Positions 8,860-18,052 are shown, numbered from the stretch's first letter. The stretch is DNA of 64,000 nt from Deltaproteobacteria bacterium (GCA_025363655.1 JANYDK010000145.1:124001-188000); one strand, 5' to 3'. The notes: a model not told the origin generated them from the letters alone. Translations and numbers: made by a program.

Positions 8860-9965
8860 CCCACGCAGCGCTGCACACGCGCATCTGCGATCTCTTCGGC
8901 ATCGAGGTGCCGATCATCCAGACCGGCATGGGCTGGGTCTCGGGGGCCCGCTTGACCGCGGCGACCAGCTCGGCCGGCGGTCTCGGCATCCTCGCCTCGG
9001 CGACGATGACGATGCCCGAGCTCGAGAAGGCCATCGCCGAGGTGAAGTCGCGCACGCAGAAGCCCTTCGGCGTGAACCTGCGGGGCGATCAAGACGACAT
9101 CGACGCGCGCATCTCGCTCCTCGTCGCCTCGGGCGTGAAGGTCGCGAGCTTCGCCGGAGCGCCGAGCGAGAAGGCGATTCAGAAGCTGAAGGCCGGCGGC
9201 GTGCTGACGATGCCGACCGTCGGTGCGAAGAAACACGCCGTGAAAATGGCCAAATGGGGCGTCGACGCGCTGATCGCGCAAGGGCACGAAGGCGGCGGTC
9301 ACACCGGGCCGATCCCGACCACGTTGCTTCTCCCCGAGGTGTGCGGCGCGGTGAATCTGCCGGTCCTCGGCGCCGGCGGCTTCTACGACGGTCGCGGTCT
9401 CGTCGCCGCGCTCGCCTATGGTGCGGCCGGCATCGCGATGGGCACGCGCTTTCTCCTCACCAAGGAGAGCACCGTCCCCGACGCGGTGAAGAAGCTCTAC
9501 CTCGAGACGCAGGTCACCGGCACGGTGGTCACCACCAGCATCGACGGCGTGCCGCAACGCGTGATTCGCACCGCGCTGATCGAGCGACTCGAGCGCGCCT
9601 CGGCGCTGATGTCGCTGCTCGGTGCAGCGCGCCAAGCCTGGGATTTCCGGGCGATCACCAAGACCGGGCCGCTCGAGTTCCTCCGCGAAGGACTCGCCAT
9701 GCGCAAGGCTGGCGATCTCTCGTGGAGCCAACTGGCGATGGCCGCGCGCGCGCCGATGTTCACTCGCGCGAGCATGGTCGAGGGGCGTCCAGAGGTCGGC
9801 ATCCTCCCGACCGGTCAGAACGTCGGCGTCATCGACGAGCTGCCGACGGTGGCCGAGCTCCTCGCGCGCATCGTGAAAGAGGCCGATCAAACGCTGGCGC
9901 GTCTGACGGGTTCGAAGCCCATCGCGACTGCAGCGGCGGAGAAGCTCCGCGAGGCCGATCGATGA
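8856..9965 (+). CDS. ipdC: IpdC, nitronate-monooxygenase-like flavin reductase of C/D-ring degradation
   Basis: The 369-residue TIM-barrel flavoprotein of the 2-nitropropane dioxygenase family has IIQTGMGWVSGARLTAATSS, the phosphate-binding GHEGGGHTG and VLGAGGFYDGRGLVAALAYGA. Family members in this genomic position (after ipdAB) are IpdC, an FMN-dependent reductase acting on the CoA thioester before or at ring opening, and not true nitronate oxidases. It is overlapped by ipdB upstream and an enoyl-CoA hydratase downstream. Confidence 0.9.
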   Translation: MTHAALHTRICDLFGIEVPIIQTGMGWVSGARLTAATSSAGGLGILASATMTMPELEKAIAEVKSRTQKPFGVNLRGDQDDIDARISLLVASGVKVASFAGAPSEKAIQKLKAGGVLTMPTVGAKKHAVKMAKWGVDALIAQGHEGGGHTGPIPTTLLLPEVCGAVNLPVLGAGGFYDGRGLVAALAYGAAGIAMGTRFLLTKESTVPDAVKKLYLETQVTGTVVTTSIDGVPQRVIRTALIERLERASALMSLLGAARQAWDFRAITKTGPLEFLREGLAMRKAGDLSWSQLAMAARAPMFTRASMVEGRPEVGILPTGQNVGVIDELPTVAELLARIVKEADQTLARLTGSKPIATAAAEKLREADR

Positions 9966-10831
9966 GTCACTCGCAGGAGTCGCCGGAAGTGCAGGAAGCC
10001 CCGGTCGTCCTCTACGAAGCGCGCGGTGCCGTGGCGTTCGTGACGATGAATCGGCCGCAGTATCGCAACGCGCAGAACGCGAAGATGACGTACGCGCTCG
10101 AAGAGGCGTTCAACCGCGCGATCTCCGACGACGCCATCAAGGTCATCGTGCTTGGCGGGGCCGGCGCGCACTTCTCGGCCGGTCACGACATCGGCTCGCC
10201 TGGTCGCGACATCCATCAATCGTTCCCTCGCGTCGCCACCAGCAACTGGGAGCACGTCGGAAAAGAGGGCGCCGAGAACATCTTCGTCCGCGAGCAAGAG
10301 CTCTATCTCGGCATGTGCAGACGATGGCGCGAGCTCCCCAAGCCGACCATCGCCCGCGTGCAAGGCGCGTGCATCGCCGGCGCGCTCATGCTCGCGTGGG
10401 TCTGTGACTTGATCATCGCCAGCGACGACGCCTTCTTCGCCGATCCGGTCTTGAAGATGGGTATCCCCGGCGTCGAGTACTTCGCGCACCCTTTCGTCAT
10501 GAGCCCGCGGAAGGCGAAGGAGTTCCTCTTCCTCGGCGAGAAGATCAGCGCCAAAGAGGCGCACGAAATCGGCATGGTGAACCGCGTGGTGCCGGCGGCG
10601 TCGCTCGAGGCCGAGACGCTGGCGATCGCCGAGAAAATTAGCGCGATGCCTCGATTTGGCCTGGCGCTGGCGAAGAAGGCGATCAACCAAGCGGAAGATC
10701 GCATGGGGCTCCGTGACTCGATGGACGCGGCGTATGCGCTGCACCACCTCGCGCACGCGCACAACACACTCACCTCGCCCGACCACCTCGCCGGCCAAGA
10801 CGCCAAGAGCATGGCGAAGTCTCTCAAGTAG
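9962..10831 (+). CDS. Enoyl-CoA hydratase (EchA13-like)
   Basis: The 289-residue crotonase-fold protein has the FSAGHDIGSP oxyanion-hole region, CIAGALMLAWVCDLI and a long insertion around residues 75-105 (SWEHVGKEG-like). That insertion sets it apart from EchA19 and EchA20 in this window. It is translationally coupled to ipdC (4-bp overlap) and followed 20 bp later by two acyl-CoA dehydrogenase subunits. The order hydratase, large dehydrogenase, small dehydrogenase resembles the mycobacterial echA13-fadE17-fadE18 set. It likely hydrates an enoyl-CoA from the opened C/D ring; the exact intermediate is unknown. Confidence 0.85.
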   Translation: MSHSQESPEVQEAPVVLYEARGAVAFVTMNRPQYRNAQNAKMTYALEEAFNRAISDDAIKVIVLGGAGAHFSAGHDIGSPGRDIHQSFPRVATSNWEHVGKEGAENIFVREQELYLGMCRRWRELPKPTIARVQGACIAGALMLAWVCDLIIASDDAFFADPVLKMGIPGVEYFAHPFVMSPRKAKEFLFLGEKISAKEAHEIGMVNRVVPAASLEAETLAIAEKISAMPRFGLALAKKAINQAEDRMGLRDSMDAAYALHHLAHAHNTLTSPDHLAGQDAKSMAKSLK

Positions 10832-10851
10832 AAAGCTCCGGAGGCGCGGCG

Positions 10852-12036
10852 ATGGAGCTCGACGATTCGAAAGACGAGATCGCCTTCCGCGACGAAGCCC
10901 GTCGTTGGCTCGAGGAGAACGTTCCGAAGAACGCGCTTCCCTCGGGCGACACGCAGGAAGGCTTCGCCCTCCACGTCGAGTGGGAGAAGAAGCTCTTCGC
11001 CGCGCGCTGGTCGGTCGTGTCGTGGCCCAAGGCCTACGGTGGTCGCGAAGCCAGCCTCGTCGAGTGGCTGATCTTCGAAGAGGAGTATTACCGCGCCGCC
11101 GCGCCGCAACGGGTGACGCAAAACGGAATCTTTCTTCTCGCGCCGACGCTGTTCGAATTCGGCACCGAAGCACAACGTCAGAAGCTCCTCCCGCGCATGT
11201 CGTCGGCGGAAGACTTGTGGTGCCAAGGTTGGTCCGAGCCGAACGCGGGGAGCGATCTCGCCGGCCTCAAGAGCATCGCGTCGCGTGACGAGGCGCGCGG
11301 AGGCTTCGTCCTCTCGGGCCAGAAGACGTGGTGCACGCGCGGCGCCTTTTGCAACAAGCTCTTCGGACTCTTTCGTAGCGACCCAACGGCCGAGCGGCAC
11401 AAGGGGCTCACCTACCTGATGGTCGATCTCGGCGCGCCTGGCGTCACCGTGCGTCCCGTCGACCGACTCGACGGCGACGCTGGTTTTGCCGAGGTGTTCT
11501 TCGACGACGTCTTCGTACCCGACGATGGCGTCCTCGGCACGGTCCACCAAGGTTGGAGCGTGGCGATGGCGACCACGGGCTCCGAACGCGGACTCACGTT
11601 GCGCAGCCCTGGTCGTTTCGTCGCCACGGCCGCGCGCCTGGTCGCGCTCTGCAAGCGCCTTGGTCATCGAGGCCACTCGGTCGATGCGCGCCTCCGCGAT
11701 CGCGTGGTGCAAGCGTACCTCGACGCAGAAGCATATCGTGTCTATACGTTGCAGACCGTCACCAAGGTGACGAGCGGCGCGGCCATCGGCGCCGAGTCGA
11801 GCCTCAACAAGATCTTCTGGTCGGAGATGGACGTGCGCCTGCACGAGCTCGCGCTCGAGCTCCTCGGCGTCCGTGCCGAGCTCGTCGAAGGGGCTCCCGA
11901 CGCAATCGATGGGGGCGCCTGGATGAAGGGCTTCCAATTCGCGCTCGCCGGTCCGATCTACGCCGGCACCAACGAGATTCAACGCAACGTGGTGGCCGAG
12001 CGCGTCCTCGGTCTGCCACGAGCAGCGGCGAAATAG
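10852..12036 (+). CDS. Acyl-CoA dehydrogenase, large/catalytic-type subunit (FadE17-like)
   Basis: The 394-residue acyl-CoA dehydrogenase has the FAD-contacting segment WCQGWSEPNAGSDLAGL and the C-terminal signature YAGTNEIQRNVVAERVLGLP typical of the FAD- and CoA-binding subunit. It is paired with a smaller, divergent paralogue 10 bp downstream. Steroid-active dehydrogenases are known to be alpha2beta2 heterotetramers encoded by adjacent genes, so this is probably the alpha partner. Placement after echA20-ipdABC suggests a substrate from C/D-ring degradation rather than the side chain. Confidence 0.86.
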   Translation: MELDDSKDEIAFRDEARRWLEENVPKNALPSGDTQEGFALHVEWEKKLFAARWSVVSWPKAYGGREASLVEWLIFEEEYYRAAAPQRVTQNGIFLLAPTLFEFGTEAQRQKLLPRMSSAEDLWCQGWSEPNAGSDLAGLKSIASRDEARGGFVLSGQKTWCTRGAFCNKLFGLFRSDPTAERHKGLTYLMVDLGAPGVTVRPVDRLDGDAGFAEVFFDDVFVPDDGVLGTVHQGWSVAMATTGSERGLTLRSPGRFVATAARLVALCKRLGHRGHSVDARLRDRVVQAYLDAEAYRVYTLQTVTKVTSGAAIGAESSLNKIFWSEMDVRLHELALELLGVRAELVEGAPDAIDGGAWMKGFQFALAGPIYAGTNEIQRNVVAERVLGLPRAAAK

Positions 12037-12046
12037 GGCGAATTCG

Positions 12047-13072
12047 ATGCGCTTCGCCTTCGACGACGAGCAGCTCCTCTTTCGAAAGAACGTGCGCGAC
12101 GTGCTCACGCGCGTGTTTCCCGCGACCCAACTGCGGCAGGCGTGGACCAGTGAGATCGGACGCTCGCGCGAGCGATGGAAAGCGCTCGCCGAGCTTGGCG
12201 TCGTCTCCGCGCTGGTGCCCGAAGCGCAGGGCGGCCTGGGGATGACCGAGCTCGACCTCGTACTCGCCCTCGAAGAGTGCGGACGCGTCGCGTTGCCTGA
12301 GCCGATCTCCGAGACGGCTGCCATCGTCGTCCCGCTCTTGCGCGAGCTGTCGAATGAAGCTGCGCGCGGCCTGCTCGCGCGCATCGCTTGCGGCGCCGTC
12401 ATCGCGACTGTCGGTTTCGAGTCCGAGCGCTACGTCGAGAGCGCCCATTTCGCCGATGTGCTGGTTCTTCAGAAGGGCGACGAGCTGCACGCGATCGAGG
12501 GGAAATCCGTGCGTTTGCAGGCGCAGAGGTCGGTCGACGGCGGTCGACGTCTCTTCTCGGTGGAATGGTCTCCCGCGAGCGCGACGTGCCTCGCACGCGG
12601 TGAAGAGGCTCGTCGCGTCGTCGCTGCGGCTCGCGATCGCGCCTCGCTCGCCCTCGCCGCCGAGCTCGTCGGTCTCGCACGCTGCATGATCGAGACGACC
12701 GTCGCCTACGCCAAGGTCCGCACCCAGTTCGGGCAACCAATCGGTAGCTTTCAGGCGGTGAAGCATCACCTCGCGAACGCCCACCTGGAGGTCGAAGTGG
12801 CGGCGCCGATGGTCTATCGCGCGGCCCATTCGATCGCCCACGGCACCGCCGCTCGCTCGATGCATGCGTCGATGGCCAAGGCGCGCGCCAGCGATGCCGC
12901 GAACGCCGCTGCACGTTGTGCGCTGCAGGTGCACGGCGCGATTGGCTACAGCTTCGAGCACGACCTTCACCTCTTCATGAAGCGCGCCTGGGCGCTCGCC
13001 GGTGCGTGGGGCGACGCCGCCCACCATCGTGCGCGCTGTGCAGACGTCATCTTCGGTACCAACGACCTCTAG
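12047..13072 (+). CDS. Acyl-CoA dehydrogenase, small partner subunit (FadE18-like)
   Basis: The 341-residue acyl-CoA dehydrogenase paralogue has VRTQFGQPIGSFQAVKHHLA and a C-terminal helix region VHGAIGYSFEHDLHLFMKRA. It lacks the NEIQ-type FAD motif of its neighbour. It is shorter than standard (about 380) and fits the beta subunit of a heterotetrameric dehydrogenase with the upstream gene. The ATG at 12047 is 10 bp from the previous stop. Confidence 0.84.
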   Translation: MRFAFDDEQLLFRKNVRDVLTRVFPATQLRQAWTSEIGRSRERWKALAELGVVSALVPEAQGGLGMTELDLVLALEECGRVALPEPISETAAIVVPLLRELSNEAARGLLARIACGAVIATVGFESERYVESAHFADVLVLQKGDELHAIEGKSVRLQAQRSVDGGRRLFSVEWSPASATCLARGEEARRVVAAARDRASLALAAELVGLARCMIETTVAYAKVRTQFGQPIGSFQAVKHHLANAHLEVEVAAPMVYRAAHSIAHGTAARSMHASMAKARASDAANAAARCALQVHGAIGYSFEHDLHLFMKRAWALAGAWGDAAHHRARCADVIFGTNDL

Positions 13073-13117
13073 AGAAACGCTGGAATGCTCGAGAAAAACT
13101 CGAGAAAAGTGAGAACC

Positions 13118-14269
13118 ATGAGCGACGCCTACATCATCGATGCGATTCGTACCCCCGTCGGCAAGCGCAACGGTGGCCTCGCCCGCGTGCACCCGGCCGA
13201 TCTCGGCGCGCACGTGCTCTCCGCGTTGATCGCGCGGACCAAAATCGATCCGCTCACCGTCGACGACGTCGTCTTCGGATGCCTCGACACCATCGGCCCC
13301 CAAGCGGGCGACATCGCGCGCACGTGTTGGCTCTCGGCCGGTCTCCCCGAAGAGGTGCCGGGTACCACCATCGATCGTCAATGCGGCTCCTCGCAGCAGG
13401 CCGTTCATTTCGCGGCCCAAGGCGTGATGAGCGGCACGCAAGATCTGGTGATCGCCGGCGGCGTGCAGAACATGAGTCAAATTCCGATCGCGAGCGCGAT
13501 GACCATCGCCCAACCGCTCGGCTTCGCCCACCCGTTCGCCGGCGCCCAAGGCTGGATCGCGCGCTACGGCGATAGGCCCATCTCGCAATTCCAATCGGCG
13601 GAGATGATCGCCGAGAAGTGGGGCTTCTCTCGCGCCGACATGGAGGTCTTCGCCCTCGAGAGCCACCGTCGCGCCATCGCCGCCATCGACGAAGGCCGCT
13701 TCCAGCGGGAAATCGTCCCCGCGTTCGGCATCACCCACGACGAAGGCGCGCGCCGCGACACGACCAAGGAGAAGATGGCGACCCTCAAGCCGGTCTCCGA
13801 AGGCGGTCGCATCACGGCCGGTGTTTCCAGCCAAATCAGCGACGGCGCGGCGGCGCTCCTCATCGCCTCCGAGCACGCGGTGAAGACCTATGGCCTGAAG
13901 CCGCGCGCGCGCATCCACCACATGAGCGTCCGCGGCGCCGATCCGATCTGGATGCTCACCGCGCCGATTCCCGCGACCGCGCACGCGTTGAAGAAGGCGG
14001 GGATGAAGCTCTCCGACATCGACCTCGTCGAGATCAACGAGGCCTTCGCGTCGGTGGTGATGGCTTGGCAAAAGGAGACCGGCGCCGATCCGGCGAAGGT
14101 CAACGTCAACGGCGGCGCCATCGCCCTCGGTCATCCACTCGGTGCGACGGGCGCGCGCCTCATGACCACGCTCCTCCACGAGCTCGAGCGCACGGGCGGT
14201 CGCTACGGCTTGCAGACGATGTGCGAAGGCGGCGGACAGGCCAACGTCACGATCCTCGAAAGGCTCTAA
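13118..14269 (+). CDS. fadA6: FadA6-type acetyl-CoA acetyltransferase (thiolase)
   Basis: The 383-residue thiolase has the nucleophile in DRQCGSSQQAVH (Cys89), the NEAFA segment, GGAIALGHPLGATGAR (His) and the C-terminal MCEGGGQANV (Cys). FadA6 is 386 residues in M. tuberculosis and performs thiolysis of the late HIP-derived beta-ketoacyl-CoA. ATG 13118 is chosen over an in-frame ATG at 13085 because the family begins at YIIDAIRTPVG. It is in the run echA20 to 15404. Confidence 0.88.
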   Translation: MSDAYIIDAIRTPVGKRNGGLARVHPADLGAHVLSALIARTKIDPLTVDDVVFGCLDTIGPQAGDIARTCWLSAGLPEEVPGTTIDRQCGSSQQAVHFAAQGVMSGTQDLVIAGGVQNMSQIPIASAMTIAQPLGFAHPFAGAQGWIARYGDRPISQFQSAEMIAEKWGFSRADMEVFALESHRRAIAAIDEGRFQREIVPAFGITHDEGARRDTTKEKMATLKPVSEGGRITAGVSSQISDGAAALLIASEHAVKTYGLKPRARIHHMSVRGADPIWMLTAPIPATAHALKKAGMKLSDIDLVEINEAFASVVMAWQKETGADPAKVNVNGGAIALGHPLGATGARLMTTLLHELERTGGRYGLQTMCEGGGQANVTILERL

Positions 14270-14273
14270 CACC

Positions 14274-15404
14274 ATGTCGATGCGCACTCCGATTTGCGAG
14301 CTCCTCGGGATCCAAGTCCCCATCTTCGCGTTCACCCGCAGCCGTGAGGTCGTCGCGGCCGTCAGTCGGGCAGGGGGCCTCGGCGTGCTCGGCGCGGTCG
14401 CCTTCACGCCGGAGGAGCTCGACTCCGAGCTCGATTGGCTCGACGCCAACCTCGGCGGTCTTCCGTACGGCGTCGACATCGTCATGCCCGCCAGCTACGT
14501 CGGCGCGGGCGACGCCGGGGGCATCACCAAAGAAGCGCTCGACAAGATGATCCCCGAAGCGCAGCGCGCCTTCGTCGAGGCGATGCTCAAGCGCTACGAA
14601 GTGCCGCCGCTGCCCGCAGATGCACCCGAGCCTCCGTCGCTCCTCGGCTGGTCGCACGAGGCCGGTCGTTCGCACGTCGAGATCGCCCTCAAGCACCCGA
14701 CGCGGCTCCTCGCCAATGCCCTCGGCCCGCCCCCGATCGACGTCGTGCAGAAGGCGCACGCGCAAGGCGTGAAGGTGGCGGCGCTCATCGGCACCGTCGC
14801 GCAGGCCAAAAAGCAGGTCGCCGCGGGCGTCGACATCATCGTCGCGGTCGGCACCGAAGCAGGCGGTCACACCGGTGAAGTCGGCACCATGGTCATCGTC
14901 CCCGACGTCGTCGACGCCGTGCATCCGACGCCCGTGCTCGCCGCAGGAGGCATCGGCAGCGGTCGTCAGTTCGCAGCCTCGCTCGCCCTCGGCGCGCAAG
15001 GCGTGTGGACCGGTTCGATTTGGCTCACCGTCGAAGAGGGCGGCTCGCACCCCGCGCTCGTCGAAAAAATGCTCCGCGCCGGCGCCAGCGACACCGTTCG
15101 CTCCAAATGCATCAGCGGCAAACCCGCCCGCCAATTGCGCACCGCCTGGACCGAAGCCTGGGATTCGAAAGACTCCCCCGGCACGTTGCCGATGCCCCTC
15201 CAGTACATGGCAGTCTCCGACGCGACGGCCCGTATTTACCGCGCCGCCGACGTTGCCGGCTCCGGCGCCCGCGAGCTCATCGGCACCCCCGTGGGTCAAA
15301 TCGTCGGCCGCATGAACGAAGTGCGTCCGACGCGCGTGGTGATGGAATCGCTCATCGAAGAGTGCCGAACGACGGCGACTCGGGTGAAGGGGATTACCGG
15401 TTAG
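14274..15404 (+). CDS. Nitronate-monooxygenase-family flavoprotein (second IpdC-like paralogue)
   Basis: The 376-residue FMN TIM-barrel protein has PIFAFTRSREVVAAVSRAGG at the start, a phosphate loop GTEAGGHTGEVGTM and VLAAGGIGSGRQFAASLALGA. It has an extended central segment (residues 80-140) absent from IpdC at 8856. It starts 4 bp after fadA6 and ends the operon. By family it is an FMN-dependent oxidoreductase; by context it may act on a steroid-derived CoA ester, possibly with a different double-bond position from IpdC. No closer assignment is possible from sequence. Confidence 0.8.
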   Translation: MSMRTPICELLGIQVPIFAFTRSREVVAAVSRAGGLGVLGAVAFTPEELDSELDWLDANLGGLPYGVDIVMPASYVGAGDAGGITKEALDKMIPEAQRAFVEAMLKRYEVPPLPADAPEPPSLLGWSHEAGRSHVEIALKHPTRLLANALGPPPIDVVQKAHAQGVKVAALIGTVAQAKKQVAAGVDIIVAVGTEAGGHTGEVGTMVIVPDVVDAVHPTPVLAAGGIGSGRQFAASLALGAQGVWTGSIWLTVEEGGSHPALVEKMLRAGASDTVRSKCISGKPARQLRTAWTEAWDSKDSPGTLPMPLQYMAVSDATARIYRAADVAGSGARELIGTPVGQIVGRMNEVRPTRVVMESLIEECRTTATRVKGITG

Positions 15405-15421
15405 TGAGTGCGACTCTCACT
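15403..15421. terminator. Possible small hairpin between convergent genes
   Basis: The inverted repeat AGTGAG / CTCACT with a 7-base loop covers the stop codons of the flavoprotein gene (plus) and the TetR gene (minus). It is short with no T-tract, so termination function is doubtful. Confidence 0.3.
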
Positions 15422-16013
15422 TCCCGAACCCCTGCGCCCCGTGCAGGAACAAATCAATCACTGCCGGCATGATCACCTCGAGCCCCGGCTCCCCCGTCGA
15501 GCTCCAGGCCATCAGCCCGGTGAACACCTGAAGCAAGAACACGTCGGCGAGAATTTGCGCCGGCAACATCGACGTCAGCTCGCCTTCTCGCAGCGCGCGT
15601 TCGAGCTGCGCGCCCAGCTCTTTTCGCAGTGGGTCGGCGTCACGAACGATCGGTTCGGCGCCGATGCGTCGGAGTGACACCGTGCCGGCGTGGGCCAAGA
15701 GCTCGCGTCGATCGCCGCCCCAGACCTCGGCAAAAGCTGCTGTCGCGGTGGTCAGCGATTTCATGAGCGAGTGCGGCGGGCGCAGCGCCTGCAGGTGTCC
15801 GACGATCACCGATTCACCGCGGTGGACGGCCTCGAGGAGAACGTCGTCCTTCTTCGGATAGTGGAAATAGAAGGTGCCCCGCGAGACCTTCGCGGCGCGC
15901 GCGATGTCGTCGATGCCGACCTCTTCGTAGCCATGACGCAGGAAGAGGCGCATCGCCGTGGCGAAGAGTCGATCGCGGGTCTTCTCTTTTTGCTCGTCGC
16001 GAAGGGTCTTCAT
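15417..16013 (-). CDS. TetR-family transcriptional regulator (candidate steroid regulator)
   Basis: The 198-residue TetR protein has the N-terminal helix-turn-helix GIDDIARAAKVSRGTFYFHY (about residues 35-55) followed by PKKDDVLLE, and a divergent alpha-helical ligand domain. It is the only regulator in the window. It is the third gene downstream of box C (desaturase, membrane protein, TetR), so it could autoregulate through that box and be the reader of all ten boxes. Its length is close to KstR (about 200), but its recognition helix does not obviously resemble recalled KstR or KstR2 sequences, so identity with either is not claimed. Confidence 0.85.
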   Translation of the reverse strand: MKTLRDEQKEKTRDRLFATAMRLFLRHGYEEVGIDDIARAAKVSRGTFYFHYPKKDDVLLEAVHRGESVIVGHLQALRPPHSLMKSLTTATAAFAEVWGGDRRELLAHAGTVSLRRIGAEPIVRDADPLRKELGAQLERALREGELTSMLPAQILADVFLLQVFTGLMAWSSTGEPGLEVIMPAVIDLFLHGAQGFGK

Positions 16014-16087
16014 CTATGTCTTCGCAAAGGATGCCTTCGGCACGTTTGCCGAGCCGGTCGAACGCGCTGCGCTCGGTCGCCGTCTCA

Positions 16088-17107
16088 TCAAGCCGCGGAA
16101 GAGGCTACCTCGGCGGGCGCATGGCGGCGCCCCGCGAAGTGAAATGCCCCACCGACTGCCATCGCACCGGCGATCGTCGCGATCGGTCCGAGGCTCAATC
16201 GACCTTGCGCGGCGAGCATGCCCGCGACGACGACGTGCCATCCGAACCAGAGAATCAGCACGGGCGAGAGCCCCATCGCAGCTTCGGGAGCAGGCGTCTT
16301 CTTCGTGAAAAACGTGACGAACGCAGCGACGCCGAAGAGCGCAGCGACGATCACCCCGTCGGAGACGTGCGCGGCCTTGAGCCCATGAAAAGGCAAGAAG
16401 GCGAGGAAGCCGAGCACCATGGTCGCGAGGCCGATGGGAAAGGCGAGGGCGAGCGCCATCGTCAGCGGGCGCTTGCTGCGTGACACCCGTCCGGAGAATG
16501 CCCGCACGAGCCAACAGAGAATGCCACCGAACGCTAGATGCCAGTAGTAGCTGGTGACGGGGACGCCATACCATCGATAGGCGATGTTGGGGTCGCTGCT
16601 CGACCAAGCCCACCAGTGGGCGATGGGTCCGCAGATGTCGAAGGGGAAGTCGATGGCGACGATCATCAGACCAATCGCCAACGGCTCGGCGGCCTTGCCG
16701 AGGCCGAGCTTTCGCACGGTCGTGGCCGCCGTGGTGATGAAGACGGGATAGAGCACACTCACGTAGAGCGGCAGCTTGTCCCGATAGAACATCACCGTGA
16801 ACGGCCCGTGGGTGAAGTTGTCGACGAAGTTGTAAGAGACGACCTCGATGAGCAGGCCATAGGCGAAGGTCGTCGCCCAGAGAAACATCGGCCAAGTGTC
16901 GCCCTTGCGATGCGCCTGCAGTGCCCTCATGAACGTGAGGACGGCGCAGACGTACATCGCGAGCTCGAGCCCGAGGAAGAACGGCGGTCGCGTCAGCGGA
17001 TTGCGCAGCGTGACGAATACGCTACGAAACAAGGCTTCCTGCGTCTCCGGGGGCACCGGCACGATCGGCGTCAGGTTCACCCATCCGAGGACGCTCGCGA
17101 CGCTCAC
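16088..17107 (-). CDS. Polytopic membrane protein of unknown function
   Basis: The 339-residue protein has about nine hydrophobic segments, including FFLGLELAMYVCAVLTF, YGLLIEVVSYNFV and LILWFGWHVVVAGML. Charged or aromatic intramembrane patches occur (HWWAW, DFPFDICGP). I do not recognise the family. Its start overlaps the sterol-desaturase-like stop by 4 bp (ATGA), so the two are translationally coupled and may form one membrane enzyme system, for example an electron-transfer or substrate-channelling partner. The function is unknown. Confidence 0.75.
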   Translation of the reverse strand: MSVASVLGWVNLTPIVPVPPETQEALFRSVFVTLRNPLTRPPFFLGLELAMYVCAVLTFMRALQAHRKGDTWPMFLWATTFAYGLLIEVVSYNFVDNFTHGPFTVMFYRDKLPLYVSVLYPVFITTAATTVRKLGLGKAAEPLAIGLMIVAIDFPFDICGPIAHWWAWSSSDPNIAYRWYGVPVTSYYWHLAFGGILCWLVRAFSGRVSRSKRPLTMALALAFPIGLATMVLGFLAFLPFHGLKAAHVSDGVIVAALFGVAAFVTFFTKKTPAPEAAMGLSPVLILWFGWHVVVAGMLAAQGRLSLGPIATIAGAMAVGGAFHFAGRRHAPAEVASSAA

Positions 17108-17961
17108 GATGCGGCCCGCTCGGAGGTGCTCGCGGCGACCGCGCTAGGGGTGACGACTCCCCGAGCGGGTGCGTTGCGCCCGTAATCGACGAAGCTGTGA
17201 TCGCGTGCGCCGGCGACGGTCTCACCACGTCCGCCGAAGACGCCGACGCCGTACTTGCGACCATGCCTTCGCCAGGTGCCGAAGAGACGATCCCAGAGCC
17301 CGAGGTTCTGCCCGTAGTTGACGTGGAAGTAGACGTGGTGATCGTCGTGGAACTGCGTCGGCGGCTGCCATGGCCACCACGATTGGAAGCGCACGCCCGA
17401 GTGATCGATGAGGGCGACGTAGTTCTGATAGAGGAGGACGAAGATCAGCCCGGGGAGCGGTATGGGCAGTAGGAACAGCGGGACTGCCATGATCGATTGG
17501 TAGGTGAAGAACTCGATCGGGTGCATCGCTGCCGCGGTGAACGGCGTAGGCGCCGTGTACTTGTGGTGCCAGCGGTGGATGTATCGAAAGAGCGTCGGCC
17601 GGTGGAGAAAGCGGTGCGCCGCGTAGAGGCCGAGATCGGTGAGGAGGAAGTAGGCGAGCGTGAGGCCGAGCGAGGCGAGGATGCCGGGACCGACGCCGAA
17701 GTAGATGGTGGTCTTCAGCTTTCCGCTCGCCACCCCGTACGCGAAGAAGCCCGAGAGGATGGACGCCACCGTCATGTTGGCGGCGCCGAGGATGACCTCG
17801 CTGCGACGATTCTCGGCGCTCGGGAAGCGCTTCGGTTGGCACTTCCAGGCCTCGGGCTCCTGACGGCGGCGTCGGTAATAGAGGAGCTCGATGAGCCCTC
17901 CGATGCCGAGCTGCATTCCCAGGCCACCGGCGATCGACCCCAGCACGTAGGCGAGCAACAT
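17104..17961 (-). CDS. Sterol desaturase/fatty acid hydroxylase superfamily protein
   Basis: The 285-residue integral membrane di-iron protein has the three histidine clusters of the family: HRFLH, HRWHH and HDDHHVYFH, within hydrophobic segments. Members hydroxylate or desaturate sterols or fatty acids using O2 and a ferredoxin or cytochrome partner. It is first in a minus-strand run with the membrane protein and TetR regulator, and box C is about 40 bp upstream. That location makes a sterol substrate likely (inference). Confidence 0.86.
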   Translation of the reverse strand: MLLAYVLGSIAGGLGMQLGIGGLIELLYYRRRRQEPEAWKCQPKRFPSAENRRSEVILGAANMTVASILSGFFAYGVASGKLKTTIYFGVGPGILASLGLTLAYFLLTDLGLYAAHRFLHRPTLFRYIHRWHHKYTAPTPFTAAAMHPIEFFTYQSIMAVPLFLLPIPLPGLIFVLLYQNYVALIDHSGVRFQSWWPWQPPTQFHDDHHVYFHVNYGQNLGLWDRLFGTWRRHGRKYGVGVFGGRGETVAGARDHSFVDYGRNAPARGVVTPSAVAASTSERAAS

Positions 17962-18001
17962 TCCGCGAGGTTACCATTTCGCTGACGAACGTCAACGAAA
18001 G

Positions 18002-18015
18002 TAGAACACGTTCCG
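18002..18015. promoter_or_regulatory. KstR-like operator, box C (one mismatch)
   Basis: TAGAACACGTTCCG matches TNNAACNNGTTNNA except for the final A. It lies in the divergent region between the desaturase-like gene (start 17961, minus) and the alpha/beta hydrolase (start 18053, plus). Confidence 0.65.
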
Positions 18016-18052
18016 CGAGCTTTTTTCTGGGGATCGTTCATAATGGCCGCCG

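Noticed and set aside
8856-9965. Literal annotation as nitronate monooxygenase
   Set aside because: The ipdAB-coupled position and sequence landmarks fit IpdC; nitronate oxidation is not expected in this pathway.
13085-13110. CTCGAG-flanked A-rich repeat before fadA6 as a regulatory site
   Set aside because: Two CTCGAG(A)n copies are present, but they sit inside an operon with continuous gene order and do not resemble the boxes.
10303-14485. Minus-strand open frames of 699 and 893 codons
   Set aside because: Shadow frames opposite well-recognised acyl-CoA dehydrogenase and thiolase genes; the translations resemble no protein family.
15417-16013. Naming the TetR gene kstR or kstR2
   Set aside because: Length and context fit, but the recognition helix does not visibly match recalled KstR or KstR2, so only a candidate role is stated.
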